DNA of 64,000 nucleotides. Source: JANQOH01 sp965201155 (GTDB taxonomy: Bacteria; Pseudomonadota; Alphaproteobacteria; UBA7887). Position numbers and translations under genes: made by a program. The notes beneath the pieces are model-generated. The model worked only from the letters and a program-made list of their open reading frames with translations, had not been told where the DNA came from and made no database searches. The stretch lies in the NCBI GenBank assembly GCA_965201155.1, contig OZ241752.1, positions 1,612,001-1,676,000 on the forward strand, read 5' to 3'. This document shows positions 28,645 through 37,197 of this stretch, piece by piece (within the stretch, counting starts at the first letter, position 1; each line of letters opens with the position of its first letter).

Positions 28645-29101
28645 TCACCACCTCCCCACCTGCCTTGAGGCTGGCGTTGGTTGTCTGGCGCTTCCGCTAT
28701 CCGCTTCCGCGCCAGCAACCGACGCGACACGCGGCTTGTATACCCTCATCCTCAACACTTGTCAACAACTTTTGAGATCAAAGATTCTCTTGTGAGGAAA
28801 AGGAACATAGTAAGAAAAACTTCATTGATCTCTTTCTCGAATTACGGACGTGTCGAATATCTCTCGCCCAAATCTTGATAATAGCCAAAATTTCCGAAGA
28901 TTTCCATGCGGAAGCACAGCGTAGCGAAAGAACAACTAACATTTCCCTGAAGATATTCTCGTAAAGGAGCGATCATTATATTGATTTTATTGGTTATTCT
29001 CAATATATGCGTTCATCGGACAAAAAGCCTGCTTGAGGCGGCTTGCCAACCTCGGGACTCCCTGTTGCTGTGCTCGACACAGGGGAAGCCGCATGGCCGC
29101 A
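28645..29101. other. AT-rich intergenic region
   Basis: About 456 bases without a convincing gene, between the M23 start and the pip stop. From 28745 to 29020 the sequence is much richer in A and T than the rest of the window, with several TTATT and AAAA runs. It should hold the M23 gene promoter. Short frames here have no recognisable protein, no good ribosome-binding site and codon use unlike the neighbours. Confidence 0.4.
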
Positions 29102-30079
29102 TCAGCCCGGCAATGCGAGACGAACGCCCATTTCGTCGATGGCGGCGATCAGCGCCGCGCGAAGGGCTTGCTCGGATGCGGCGTGTCCTGCTTCCGAAAC
29201 AATACGCAATGTCCCGTTGCCCCAGGCCCTCGCCAGCGCCGCGGCGGCCTGCGGCGGGCAAAGCAGATCATAGCGGCCCTGGATGATGATTCCGGGTATG
29301 CCGTTCAGCCGGTGCGCGTCGCGGATCAGTTGGTCGGGTTCGAGAAAACAGTTGCGGCTGACATAGTGCCATTCGACGTAAGGGGTTCGCGGTGTCGGGC
29401 CGGCGGTTTTTTCCGTGAGGGAGTTTGGCAGCGTGACGGGCGGCGGGCGCAGTTCCGAGAGCGCCTGTTCGTAGGCGCCCCATGCGCGCGCGGCTGGCAC
29501 GTGAACAGCAGGGTCGGGGTTTTCGAGGCGGCGTCCGTAGGCAGCAATGGGGTCGGTGCGTTCGGCTTCGGGCAGGAGGGTGACAAAACGCCTCCACAGG
29601 TCGGGGCGAAATGTCCTGGCGGCGTCACGGAATGCCCAGCGTACTTCAGCGGGTGTGCCGAGAAAGACCGCGCGCAGGACGAGGCCGCTGACGCGTTCGG
29701 GATAGCGCTCCGCATAGGCAAGGGCGAGGGTTGATCCCCATGAGCCGCCGACCACGAGCCAGCGGTCGATTGCGAGCGCCGCGCGGATTCTCTCCATGTC
29801 CTCGACGAGGTGCCATGTGGTGTTGTCGGTGAGGCACAGGCGAGGTTCGCTGAGGCCGGCGCCGCGCTGGTCGAAAAGCACGGCACGGAACAGTGCGGGG
29901 TCGAACTGACGGGCGTGGATTCTCTGGCAGCCGCTGCCCGGTCCGCCATGCAGGAAGACGGCCGGCACGCCGTCCTGGCGCCCATGTTGTTCGAGATAGA
30001 GCGTGTGGTGTGAATCGACGGGCAGGCGGCGGCAGTCGAACGGCTCGCGCACCGGATGCAGGGCGCCGTTGGTGTTCAC
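29102..30079 (-). CDS. pip: Proline iminopeptidase (S33 alpha/beta hydrolase)
   Basis: A 325-residue cytosolic enzyme that removes N-terminal proline from peptides. The oxyanion HGGPGSG motif lies at 44-50, FDQRGAGLSEP at 69-79, and the nucleophile S113 in GGSWGSTLAL. The acid is in GRYDLLCPP near 272 and the catalytic histidine in EAGHAASE near 299. All are typical of Pip rather than a general esterase. Its start overlaps the ABC exporter stop by four bases, so the two are probably translationally coupled. Confidence 0.92.
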   Translation of the reverse strand: MNTNGALHPVREPFDCRRLPVDSHHTLYLEQHGRQDGVPAVFLHGGPGSGCQRIHARQFDPALFRAVLFDQRGAGLSEPRLCLTDNTTWHLVEDMERIRAALAIDRWLVVGGSWGSTLALAYAERYPERVSGLVLRAVFLGTPAEVRWAFRDAARTFRPDLWRRFVTLLPEAERTDPIAAYGRRLENPDPAVHVPAARAWGAYEQALSELRPPPVTLPNSLTEKTAGPTPRTPYVEWHYVSRNCFLEPDQLIRDAHRLNGIPGIIIQGRYDLLCPPQAAAALARAWGNGTLRIVSEAGHAASEQALRAALIAAIDEMGVRLALPG

Positions 30080-31890
30080 GACCAGGCTCCCGCGACGGCG
30101 CGGGCGGGGCGCGGCGCCTCGAACTGGGGCGCGGCGAGGCGCGCATAGAGTCCGCCTTCGCCCACCAGCGTATCGTGGTCGCCCGCAGCAACAATCCGTC
30201 CCTGGTCGAGGACGACGATACGGTCGGCGCCGCGCACAGTCGCCAACCGGTGTGCAATCACCAGCGTTGTGCGTCCGCGCATCAGCCGTTCCAGCGCCGT
30301 CTGCACGAGTCGTTCATTCTCGGAATCGAGAGCGCTGGTGGCTTCGTCGAAGAGCAGGATGGCGGGGTCGCGCAGTATGGCGCGGGCGATCGCGATACGC
30401 TGGCGCTGGCCGCCGGACAGGCGCACACCCTTTTCGCCGAGGAAGCTGTCGAATCCTTCGGGCAGGGCATCGAGAAAGCGGTCGGCGGCGGCGGCCGTTG
30501 CGGCCGCGCGCACCGCAGCATCGTCCGCGTCCGGGCGTCCGTAGCGGATGTTTTCCCATGCATTTGCGGCAAAGATCACCGGGTCTTGCGGGACGACCGC
30601 GATGCGTGCGCGCGCTTCGCGGGGGTCGGCGCGGTGCAGCGGTACGCCGTCGATGCGGACGCGCCCCACCTGCGGATCGTAGAAGCGCAGGAGGAGCTGG
30701 AACAATGTTGTCTTGCCGGCGCCGCTGGGGCCGACCAGCGCCACATGCTCGCCGGGGGCGATGTCGAGGTTGATGCCGTACAGGGCGGGGGCGTCGGGGC
30801 GCGATGGATAGCGAAAGGTTACGTTGTCGAAGGCGATGGCGCCGGCGGGGGGATGCGGCAGGGATACGGGGTTTGGCGGCGCGGTGATTTCCGCTCTCGT
30901 GTCCAGCAGATCGAGCAGGCGTTCGGTTGCGCCTGCGGCTCTCTGGAGGTCTCCCCATATTTCGCTTATGGCGCCGACGGCGCCGGCGACGACGATGGCG
31001 AAGAAAACGAACTGGGCAAGCGCACCGCCGCTCAGGTCACCGGTCAGCACATCACGGCCGCCGACGCGGAGCACCAGTGCGACAGCGGCGAAGACGATGA
31101 TCATGACGAGCGCCGTCAGCCATGCACGTGCCTGTGTGTGGGCGATGGCGGCGGTGAACGCCGCTTCGGCGCGGCCCGCGAAACGGCGCCGGTCAATGGG
31201 TTCGTGAGTGAACGCCTGTACGGTGCGGAGTGCGTTGAGCGACTCTTCCCCTTGTGCGCCGAGGTCGGCGAGCCGGTCCTGGGCGGTGCGCGACAAGCGC
31301 CGCACGCGCCTTCCGAATACCACGATGGGCAGTACGACCAAGGGCACGAGAACGAACATCAGCGCGGTGAGGCCGGGGCTGGTGACGATGAGCATGGCAG
31401 CGCCGCCGACAAGGAGGAGCAGATTGCGCAGGGCGACGGAGGCGGACGAGCCGATGACGACTTGCAGCAGGGTGGTGTCGGTAGTGAGTCGCGACAGCAC
31501 TTCGCCGGTTCGCATGGTTTCGAGGAACCGCGGCGGCAGGCTGATAACGTGGTCATAGACATCGCGGCGGATGTCGACGATGACGCGCTCTCCGACCCAG
31601 GAGACAAGATAGAAGCGGCACCATGTTGCGGCGGCCATGACGGCGACGACGATGACAAGGCCGATGAGGGCGCGGTCGAGAAGTGCCGGGTCTCCGGTAG
31701 CGAAGCCGTGGTCGATCAGCAGGCGCAGGCCCATGCCCAGCGACAGCACGGCGGCGGCGGCGGCAGTGAGGGCGCAGAGGGCGCCTGCCAGGCGCCAGCG
31801 ATAGGGGATGAGGTAGCGCAGCAGGTGTTTGAGGTGGCGCAGTTCGCGGCTGGCGGCGCGGTCGGTTGCGCGTGCTCGGGCAATGTCCAT
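30076..31890 (-). CDS. MsbA-type ABC exporter (fused membrane and ATPase domains)
   Basis: A 604-residue half-transporter working as a homodimer. Six membrane segments occupy about 25-320. The ATPase domain has Walker A GPSGAGKTTLFQLLL near 395, the signature RLSGGQRQRIAIARAI near 500 and Walker B ILLFDEATSALD near 520. Family resemblance is to the ABCB/ATM exporters such as MsbA and lipid flippases. A nearby substrate clue is lacking; it lies between pip and cyaY. Starts MDIARARATDRAASRELRHL; the basic N-terminus is cytosolic. Confidence 0.9.
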   Translation of the reverse strand: MDIARARATDRAASRELRHLKHLLRYLIPYRWRLAGALCALTAAAAAVLSLGMGLRLLIDHGFATGDPALLDRALIGLVIVVAVMAAATWCRFYLVSWVGERVIVDIRRDVYDHVISLPPRFLETMRTGEVLSRLTTDTTLLQVVIGSSASVALRNLLLLVGGAAMLIVTSPGLTALMFVLVPLVVLPIVVFGRRVRRLSRTAQDRLADLGAQGEESLNALRTVQAFTHEPIDRRRFAGRAEAAFTAAIAHTQARAWLTALVMIIVFAAVALVLRVGGRDVLTGDLSGGALAQFVFFAIVVAGAVGAISEIWGDLQRAAGATERLLDLLDTRAEITAPPNPVSLPHPPAGAIAFDNVTFRYPSRPDAPALYGINLDIAPGEHVALVGPSGAGKTTLFQLLLRFYDPQVGRVRIDGVPLHRADPREARARIAVVPQDPVIFAANAWENIRYGRPDADDAAVRAAATAAAADRFLDALPEGFDSFLGEKGVRLSGGQRQRIAIARAILRDPAILLFDEATSALDSENERLVQTALERLMRGRTTLVIAHRLATVRGADRIVVLDQGRIVAAGDHDTLVGEGGLYARLAAPQFEAPRPARAVAGAWS

Positions 31891-31901
31891 TCGAGCGGGG
31901 T

Positions 31902-32228
31902 CTAGCCGAGGGTGACGGGCCGGCCGAGGGCTTGTGACAATTCCCGCTGCAGGCGCGGGATCAGGTCGTCGCCGCCGCGGCGGTCGCGCCAGGCGCCGGT
32001 GGCGGCGTGGTGGGTGAAATGAGCGGCGCCGCTGACGGGCGATGACAGCCAGAGTTCGGCGGTGGGGACATGGCGGTTAAGCAGGAATTGCGCACCTGTG
32101 TCGAGCTCGATGGTTAACACGCCGTCGTCGAGATCGACCTCGACGATATCGCCGGCAGTATTTTCGATGTGTTCCATCAATTGTTCGAGGGCGGCGGCGG
32201 CGAGCGCCTCGAAGGCTGCGTCAGTCAT
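31902..32228 (-). CDS. cyaY: Frataxin homologue CyaY
   Basis: A 108-residue protein with the frataxin fold. The acidic helix ALEQLMEHIENTA and the strand GDIVEVDLDDGVLTIEL fit the iron-binding ridge. The conserved NRHVPTAELWLSSPVSGAAHF segment at about 50-72 holds the family signature (NkQxpxxqiWlsSP...). CyaY modulates iron-sulfur cluster assembly with IscS. It precedes the ABC exporter on the same strand, separated by 11 bases. Confidence 0.92.
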   Translation of the reverse strand: MTDAAFEALAAAALEQLMEHIENTAGDIVEVDLDDGVLTIELDTGAQFLLNRHVPTAELWLSSPVSGAAHFTHHAATGAWRDRRGGDDLIPRLQRELSQALGRPVTLG

Positions 32229-32554
32229 GCCGCATGGGTTCCGTTCATGATTCTGCCTTGATGTTGCCGCAATACGGGCATGATTTACGTGCGAAGTGGG
32301 ATTTGCCGGGATTTTCCAGGAATTGTCTCATGGCGGTAACGGAGTCGGGCATGAATTGCGGCAAATTCAGGGCGAACCCCTGTATGTTCCGGTTCCGGGC
32401 CGCGCGCAACTGGCGCACGGGATGCGAACAATATCAGAACATCCGGGGAGGTACAAGACCCGCGCCGCGCGAAAACTCCGCCGCCGGTCCGGGATTCTTG
32501 TCTTGCCGCCGGGGCTTCGCTATACAGCGCCGCTTGCACAGTGAGGGGAGCTTG
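32229..32554. other. Intergenic region between cyaY and rpmE
   Basis: About 326 bases between divergent genes. It must hold the promoters of cyaY and rpmE. An in-frame extension upstream of rpmE exists on the plus strand (from 32234) but is not L31-like and is not translated as such. Nothing else recognised; no L31 autoregulatory structure was confirmed. Confidence 0.35.
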
Positions 32555-32788
32555 ATGAAAAAGGACATACATCCCGACTACCATGACGTCACGGTGGTCA
32601 TGACCGACGGGACCGAGTTCACGACGCGCACCACCTGGGGTGATGAAGGGGCGGTGCTGAAGCTGGATGTTGATCCGAAAACGCATCCGGCATGGACCGG
32701 CGGCGGGCAGCAGATTGTTGATACAGGCGGCCAGGTGGCGCGGTTCAACAAGCGTTTTGCGGCTTTCGGGCTGGGCATGAAGACCTGA
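32555..32788 (+). CDS. rpmE: 50S ribosomal protein L31
   Basis: A 77-residue ribosomal protein. It starts MKKDIHPDYHDVTVVMTDGT, with the family opening MKkdIHPxYh; a C-terminal segment with DTGGQVARFNKRFAAFG is typical. The four-cysteine zinc set seen in some L31 types is absent, so it is a cysteine-free (C-minus) variant. GAGGGGAG at 32543-32550 is a good ribosome-binding site for the ATG at 32555. Confidence 0.95.
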   Translation: MKKDIHPDYHDVTVVMTDGTEFTTRTTWGDEGAVLKLDVDPKTHPAWTGGGQQIVDTGGQVARFNKRFAAFGLGMKT

Positions 32789-32795
32789 CTCCGGC

Positions 32796-33587
32796 TCACA
32801 GGAATCCGGTCAATGCGTCGAGCGTGGGGCCGGGCTGCTCGACCATGTGCATGTGGCCGCAATCGGCAATGGTGATTTCTCTGGCGTCAGGCAAGGCGGC
32901 GATCAGCGGGCGGGCAGCGCGCGGGGGCGTCATGCGGTCGCCGGCGCCGGATACCACGAGCGCGGGGCAGGCGACCCTGGCAGCGGCGTCGAGTCCGCCG
33001 TCATAGGCGTTGCAGGCGGCGAAGTCGGCATGAAGCGTTGACGCGCCGCGGGCGAGCAGGGACAGCCCGCCGCCCATCAACCACATGCCCGGCGTCCGGG
33101 CGCCGCCGAAATGTCCGCGCCCGGCAAAGCTCCATGAAACAATCATGCGTGCGGCCGCTGCGGGGTCGTCGCGCGCTGCGTCCAGCAATGCGGCATTGAC
33201 CGGCATTGCCGCTGCGGCGCCCACGAGGGCGAGTTTCCGGCATCGGTCCGGCGCCTGTGCGGCGGCGGCGAGCGCGGCGAGCGCGCCCATGCTGTGTCCG
33301 ACCAGCACCACGGAGCCGGCGCCGGCAGCGTCGACCAGTTGCCATACCCACTCGGCCATGGCGCCTATACCGGTCAGGGGCGGACCTTCGGAGCGGCCAT
33401 GACCGGGCCAGTCAGGCGCGAGAATGGCCCAGTCTCTCCAGGCAAAGCAGCGCGCCTGCAAGGTCCAGACGGTGTGGTCCATGCCGGCGCCGTGCAGGAA
33501 GATGATGAGCGGTCTGGCATTGTCGAACGGCACGCCGCCGGTGGCGGCGTGGACGGTGCGTCCGGCGACCTGGAACGAGGCGCTCAT
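32796..33587 (-). CDS. Alpha/beta hydrolase
   Basis: A 263-residue hydrolase. The oxyanion segment is FLHGAGMDHTVW near 30-41; the nucleophile serine is in GHSMGALAAL near 97-101; the acid is in SGAGDRMTPP near 215; and the histidine is in DCGHMHMVEQPG near 243. It falls in the broad family that includes esterases and the MhpC/haloperoxidase-like group, and the substrate cannot be assigned. It overlaps the metY stop by four bases and is probably co-transcribed, but a methionine-related role is only positional. Confidence 0.85.
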   Translation of the reverse strand: MSASFQVAGRTVHAATGGVPFDNARPLIIFLHGAGMDHTVWTLQARCFAWRDWAILAPDWPGHGRSEGPPLTGIGAMAEWVWQLVDAAGAGSVVLVGHSMGALAALAAAAQAPDRCRKLALVGAAAAMPVNAALLDAARDDPAAAARMIVSWSFAGRGHFGGARTPGMWLMGGGLSLLARGASTLHADFAACNAYDGGLDAAARVACPALVVSGAGDRMTPPRAARPLIAALPDAREITIADCGHMHMVEQPGPTLDALTGFL

Positions 33588-34879
33588 TGGCGCTGCGAGG
33601 CGCGGAGCGCCTGTTCGAGATCAGCGATGAGGTCGTCTGCGTCCTCGAGTCCTACAGACAACCGGACAAGGTCTTCGCCGACACCGGCCAGTTCGAGTTC
33701 TGCGGCGCTCATTTGCTGATGTGTGGTGCTGGCGGGGTGGATGGCAAGGGATTTCGCATCGCCGACATTCGCAAGGTGGGAGAACAGGCGCAAGCGGTTG
33801 ATGAATGTGCTCCCGGCCTCACGGCCGCCCTTGACACCGAACGAAAATATGGCGCCGCAGCCATCGGGCAGCAATTTACCGGCAAGCTCATGGTCGGGGT
33901 GGGCGGGAAGTTCGGGCCATGTGACCCAGGATACGGCGCTATGATCATCAAGGAAGGCGACGATCCGGCGTGCATTGGCGACATGGCGGGCCATGCGTAC
34001 GCCGAGGGTCTCTACGCCGAGCAGGATGTAGAAAGCGTGCTGCGGGCTCATGCAGGAACCGAAGTCGCGCAGTCCTTCGGCGCGCGCGCGCATGATCATG
34101 GCGGCGGGTCCGAATTCCTCGCTGAAGTCGAGGCCGTGATAGCCGGCATAGGGTTCGGTGAGAGTCGGGAACCGGTCGCTGGCGCGCCAGTCGAAGCGTC
34201 CGCCGTCGATCAGGACGCCGCCGATGGCGACGCCGTGGCCGCCGAGAAACTTGGTTGCCGAGTGCATGACGATATCGGCGCCGAGGTCGAAGGGGCGGCA
34301 GAGCCGCGGGGTGGCGAAGGTGTTATCGATCATCAGCGGCAGGCCCGCCTTGTGTGCGATGTCGGCGACTGCGGGAATATCGAGCACTTCCAGCCCGGGG
34401 TTTCCCAGGGTCTCCCCGAACAGGAGGCGGGTTTCGGGCCGGATGGCGTTCCTGAATGCGGCGGGGTCGCGCGGGTCGACGAAAGTGGTTTCGATGCCGA
34501 AGCGGGGCAATGTGTGCCGCATCATGTTGTAGCTGCCGCCATAGATGGATTTCGAGGCGACGATATGCGCGCCGGCGTCCATCAGTGTGGCGACGGCAAG
34601 ATGCAGGGCTGCCTGGCCTGATGCCGTACAGATGGCGCCGACGCCGCCTTCGAGGGCGGCGAGGCGTTCCTCAAGCACGGCGACGGTGGGGTTGCTGATG
34701 CGCGAATAGAGGTGCCCCGGGCGCTCCAGATTGAACATCGACGCGGCGATGTCGGTGTCCGGGAACACGTAGGATGTTGTCTGGTATATGGGCGCGGCGC
34801 GGGCGCCGAATTCGGGATCCGGGCGCTGCCCCGCATGCAGCGCCAGCGTATCGAAATCAAAAAACCCCGGATCAGCCAC
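33584..34879 (-). CDS. metY: O-acetylhomoserine sulfhydrylase MetY
   Basis: A 431-residue PLP enzyme making homocysteine from O-acetylhomoserine and sulfide. Typical opening DTLALHAGQRPDPEFGARAA; YSRISNPTVAVLEERLAALE near 58-77; the PLP-binding lysine in HSATKFLGGHG near 207-217; and the C-terminal RLSVGLEDADDLIADLEQAL. The start is a GTG at 34879 with a GGGAGA site eight bases upstream. No SAM riboswitch was identified in the leader. The first 24 codons and about 80 upstream bases occur again, degenerate, at 37744-37897. Confidence 0.95.
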   Translation of the reverse strand: MADPGFFDFDTLALHAGQRPDPEFGARAAPIYQTTSYVFPDTDIAASMFNLERPGHLYSRISNPTVAVLEERLAALEGGVGAICTASGQAALHLAVATLMDAGAHIVASKSIYGGSYNMMRHTLPRFGIETTFVDPRDPAAFRNAIRPETRLLFGETLGNPGLEVLDIPAVADIAHKAGLPLMIDNTFATPRLCRPFDLGADIVMHSATKFLGGHGVAIGGVLIDGGRFDWRASDRFPTLTEPYAGYHGLDFSEEFGPAAMIMRARAEGLRDFGSCMSPQHAFYILLGVETLGVRMARHVANARRIVAFLDDHSAVSWVTWPELPAHPDHELAGKLLPDGCGAIFSFGVKGGREAGSTFINRLRLFSHLANVGDAKSLAIHPASTTHQQMSAAELELAGVGEDLVRLSVGLEDADDLIADLEQALRASQRQ

Positions 34880-34962
34880 AGACAGTCTCCCGCGCGAGGG
34901 TGATGATGATATTCACAGCGGCGCCCTTATAGCACGCATTTGGTTTTCTGGTGCCGGCGAGG
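34808..34962 (-). repeat. metY 5' end and leader, copy 1 of a direct duplication
   Basis: This 155-base stretch holds the first 24 codons of metY and about 83 bases upstream. A diverged copy in the same orientation occurs at 37744-37897. The pair brackets the phage-remnant/ImmA/PIN segment, so unequal exchange or insertion-linked duplication is plausible. Position 34962 is also where recognisable metY leader sequence ends and accessory DNA begins. Confidence 0.7.
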
Positions 34963-34996
34963 ACAGCTTCGAAACGGGCGGACAGGAGCGGGCTTC

Positions 34997-35315
34997 ACAT
35001 TCTTCGAATTGCTGCCCTCCGGTGGCCGGGTCGTGGGACAGGGAGAACGCACTCTGATATTCGCGGCAGAGACGCAAACGGGAAATGGTGAGTCTGGTTA
35101 TCAAGCGCGCTGCCGTTCGGCGAGAGACCTGTCTCGTCGCATTTCTCCGCACCAGACACGCTTTACGATGCGGCGCGGCGCGGTGGTTGTCTTCGGTAAA
35201 GGCGAGCGACCGGCGCCCGGAGGTGCCCACAGTCTCCTCACGCAGCCGAAGCCACGGGTCCAGGTCTTGGCTCGGGCGCCGACGACCTTATACGCCAAAT
35301 CAGGAATCGGCAGCA
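34997..35315 (+). pseudogene. Decayed phage-type domain remnant, copy A
   Basis: Joined across frameshifts, the translation reads ELLPSGGRVVGQGERTLIFA, then an ETQTGK turn, then SLVIKRAAVRRETCLVAFLR. It aligns residue by residue with the better-preserved copy B at 41073-41499 (TVVRQEESTLVFVAG / RLVIMPTADRREVQLVAFYR). The shape recalls the C-terminal barnase-like domain (PBECR class) carried by Mu-like phage portal and head proteins. Copy A has several frame breaks and no start, so it cannot make a protein. The family assignment is by memory of motif pattern and is tentative; the A-B relationship is direct. Confidence 0.5.
35212..35292 (+). repeat. 81-nt conserved core, copy A
   Basis: Starts GGCGCCCGGAGGTGCCCACA and ends CCTTATA. 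It matches 41500-41580 with four differences in 81 bases, much closer than the flanking remnant sequence. Three of the four differences would change the encoded residue in the remnant frame, so protein selection does not explain the conservation. Terminal GGCGCC motifs at both ends could pair. Its nature is unknown. Confidence 0.65.
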
Positions 35316-35505
35316 AATGTGAATTCAAGCAAGGGGTGGAAACGGTATCGGCGGTGCGGTACAGTTTGCGGGCATCGGAGCGAGGGTTCACAGTGGCGAG
35401 CCAAACCTTTGTTGTAGAAGCGCTTTCTCGCGTTTGGAATCCCTGTGCATCGACATGGTGAGAAGTCCGGGCCAGTGAAGAAGGCAGATGAGTGATGGGC
35501 GCGCG

Positions 35506-35784
35506 ATGACCGTTTCGACGATTTTCGATACTTGTCGTCCGCGTCCCGATGTTCTGGCGGGCATGGTGGCGGAGGCCGATTTTGCGGCGGACCTGGCGCA
35601 AGTGGTCGTCGGCAAGGAATCGGCCGATTATCTCGATCCGGCGTGTTCCTTCGCCAACATGCGCCCGACGAGGGGTCTCAGGAATTTGCTGGCGAATGTC
35701 TGCGGCCGGCTCAGCGGCGCAGGCGGCGGTGCACCGCAAGCATCCGAGGCGGCTACTGAGCGCACTACATGGTCTGTTGATTGA
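35506..35784 (+). pseudogene. Truncated 5' end of a DUF499-type ATPase gene
   Basis: The ATG at 35506 opens MTVSTIFDTCRPRPDVLAGM, followed by AADLAQVV and FANMRPTRGLRNLLANVCGR. This matches the N-terminus of DUF499 AAA+ ATPases (dtCxPRpdVl.g....f.a.L.qV..., ...TrGLk.ll.eV.gRLsG). These large proteins sit in phage-defence clusters with DUF1156 methylases and helicases. After about residue 70 (GRLSG) the match ends, and the frame stops at 35784, where a full protein would run to about 1,000 residues. It is therefore a 5' fragment, left after deletion. The following 222 bases up to 36006 hold no recognised gene. Confidence 0.5.
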
Positions 35785-36006
35785 GCCGAAGCGGTAGCGA
35801 GAGACGGTCGATGCGGGACCGAACCGATCATTGGCGAAGCCCGTGCCTGCCGCTGCGCGACCTGGATACGGCGACTATTCGGTGCATGGCGCAGATAAAA
35901 TGAAGAGCACTGATCCCTGCTTTGTTGAGATGGCGTGGTCCCTATGGTGTGTGCGGCGCCCCTCGCGCGCTTCCTCGCACACAGTGCGGGTGCTGGAGGG
36001 CGCCGA

Positions 36007-37167
36007 ATGCCATCCATGAACCCGGAGATACTGTCCTGGGCACGGACGAGCGCGGGCCTTTCGGTGGCCGAAGCCGCCAGGAAGCTGGGCATTGGCAAGG
36101 CCTACGGACGGAGTCCCGAACAGCGCCTGGAGGAACTCGAGAGCGGCGCGCGAGAACCCACACGACCAATGCTCGTCAAAATGGCAAAACAGTATCGACG
36201 TCCCTTGATCACTTTCTATCTCGAACACCCGCCGAAGCCGCGCAGGGGAGGATTGGAGTTCCGTACGCTCGCGGGTTCGGCGCCACAAGCCAAGCGCGCG
36301 TTGCTGGACGCCCTGATGCGCGAATTATTGGCGCGGCAAAGTCTTGTGCATGATGTATTGGCGGAGGAACATGCACCCGATGTGCCATTTCCTGGCTCGT
36401 TGTCGTTGGAGAGCGGCGTTGCTGCCGCCCTGGCAGCGGTTCAGGACCTGTTGGGGCGGAAACAGCTACGCCGCATGTCCGACTCCGGGCAGACTTTCAA
36501 CAAACTGCGCGATGATGTTGAAGCGACGGGGATATTCACCCTGTTGAAGGGGGACCTTGGAAGCCACCATACAGCTCTTGACACGACGATTTTTCGAGGG
36601 GCGGCACTGCGTGATCCGCTCGCGCCGTTCATTATCGTCAACGACAATGACGCCAAGACGGCCTGGTCATTCACGCTGCTGCACGAGTTTGTGCACCTGC
36701 TGCTTGGGAATAGCTCCTGCTTTACCACGCGCCACGATATGGAACTGGAGCGATTCTGCGACGATGTTGCCAGTTCTTTCCTGCTGCCAGCCGATCCCAT
36801 AGATAAGTTCCGCGTCACGGAGAGCACTGTTGAAACCACGATCAGTGACCTGGCCGATGAGTGGCATGTCAGCAGAACGCTGATTTCGTACCGCTTGCTA
36901 CGGGCGGGGAAAATCCAGCAGCGAGATTATCGGAGACTCGCGGATGGATTCCGGCAATCATGGCTGCGTGAGCGGCAAGAAAGGCGGGAGAGATCCCGAG
37001 AGTCCAATTCCAGTCCTCCGTACTATGTCGTAAGGCGTCACCGGGCAGGAAAAGCACTACTTGACCTGGTGAGGCGATATCATTTTGAGGGTTCTTTGCC
37101 AACAACCCGAGCCGCCACGGTGCTGGGTGTGAAGCCCACGCAGGTTGAATCGATGCTGGCCGGATAG
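36007..37167 (+). CDS. XRE-family HTH + ImmA/IrrE metalloprotease (antitoxin-like)
   Basis: A 386-residue two-domain protein. Residues about 1-70 form a helix-turn-helix (ILSWARTSAGLSVAEAARKL, then RPMLVKMAKQYRRPLITFYL, the usual COG2856 linkage). The zincin HEFVH lies near 227-231, followed by an HTH-like MSRTLISYRLL-type segment near 290. Such Xre-ImmA proteins are paired with a PIN-like toxin gene; that gene starts directly after the TAG stop at 37165. The start at 36007 (MPSMNPEIL) was chosen where homology begins; upstream codons are unlike the family. It probably represses its own operon. Confidence 0.85.
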   Translation: MPSMNPEILSWARTSAGLSVAEAARKLGIGKAYGRSPEQRLEELESGAREPTRPMLVKMAKQYRRPLITFYLEHPPKPRRGGLEFRTLAGSAPQAKRALLDALMRELLARQSLVHDVLAEEHAPDVPFPGSLSLESGVAAALAAVQDLLGRKQLRRMSDSGQTFNKLRDDVEATGIFTLLKGDLGSHHTALDTTIFRGAALRDPLAPFIIVNDNDAKTAWSFTLLHEFVHLLLGNSSCFTTRHDMELERFCDDVASSFLLPADPIDKFRVTESTVETTISDLADEWHVSRTLISYRLLRAGKIQQRDYRRLADGFRQSWLRERQERRERSRESNSSPPYYVVRRHRAGKALLDLVRRYHFEGSLPTTRAATVLGVKPTQVESMLAG

Positions 37168-37197
37168 CGCAGCACGGTCTTTCTGCTTGATGCAAAT

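Noticed and set aside
29893..31905. A 670-residue open frame on the plus strand opposite the ABC exporter
   Set aside because: Shadow of the high-GC ABC exporter and pip genes; no recognisable domain.
34880..34962. Possible SAM-II riboswitch before metY
   Set aside because: No SAM-II core is visible; the segment looks like an ordinary promoter (TATAAG) with ribosome-binding site.
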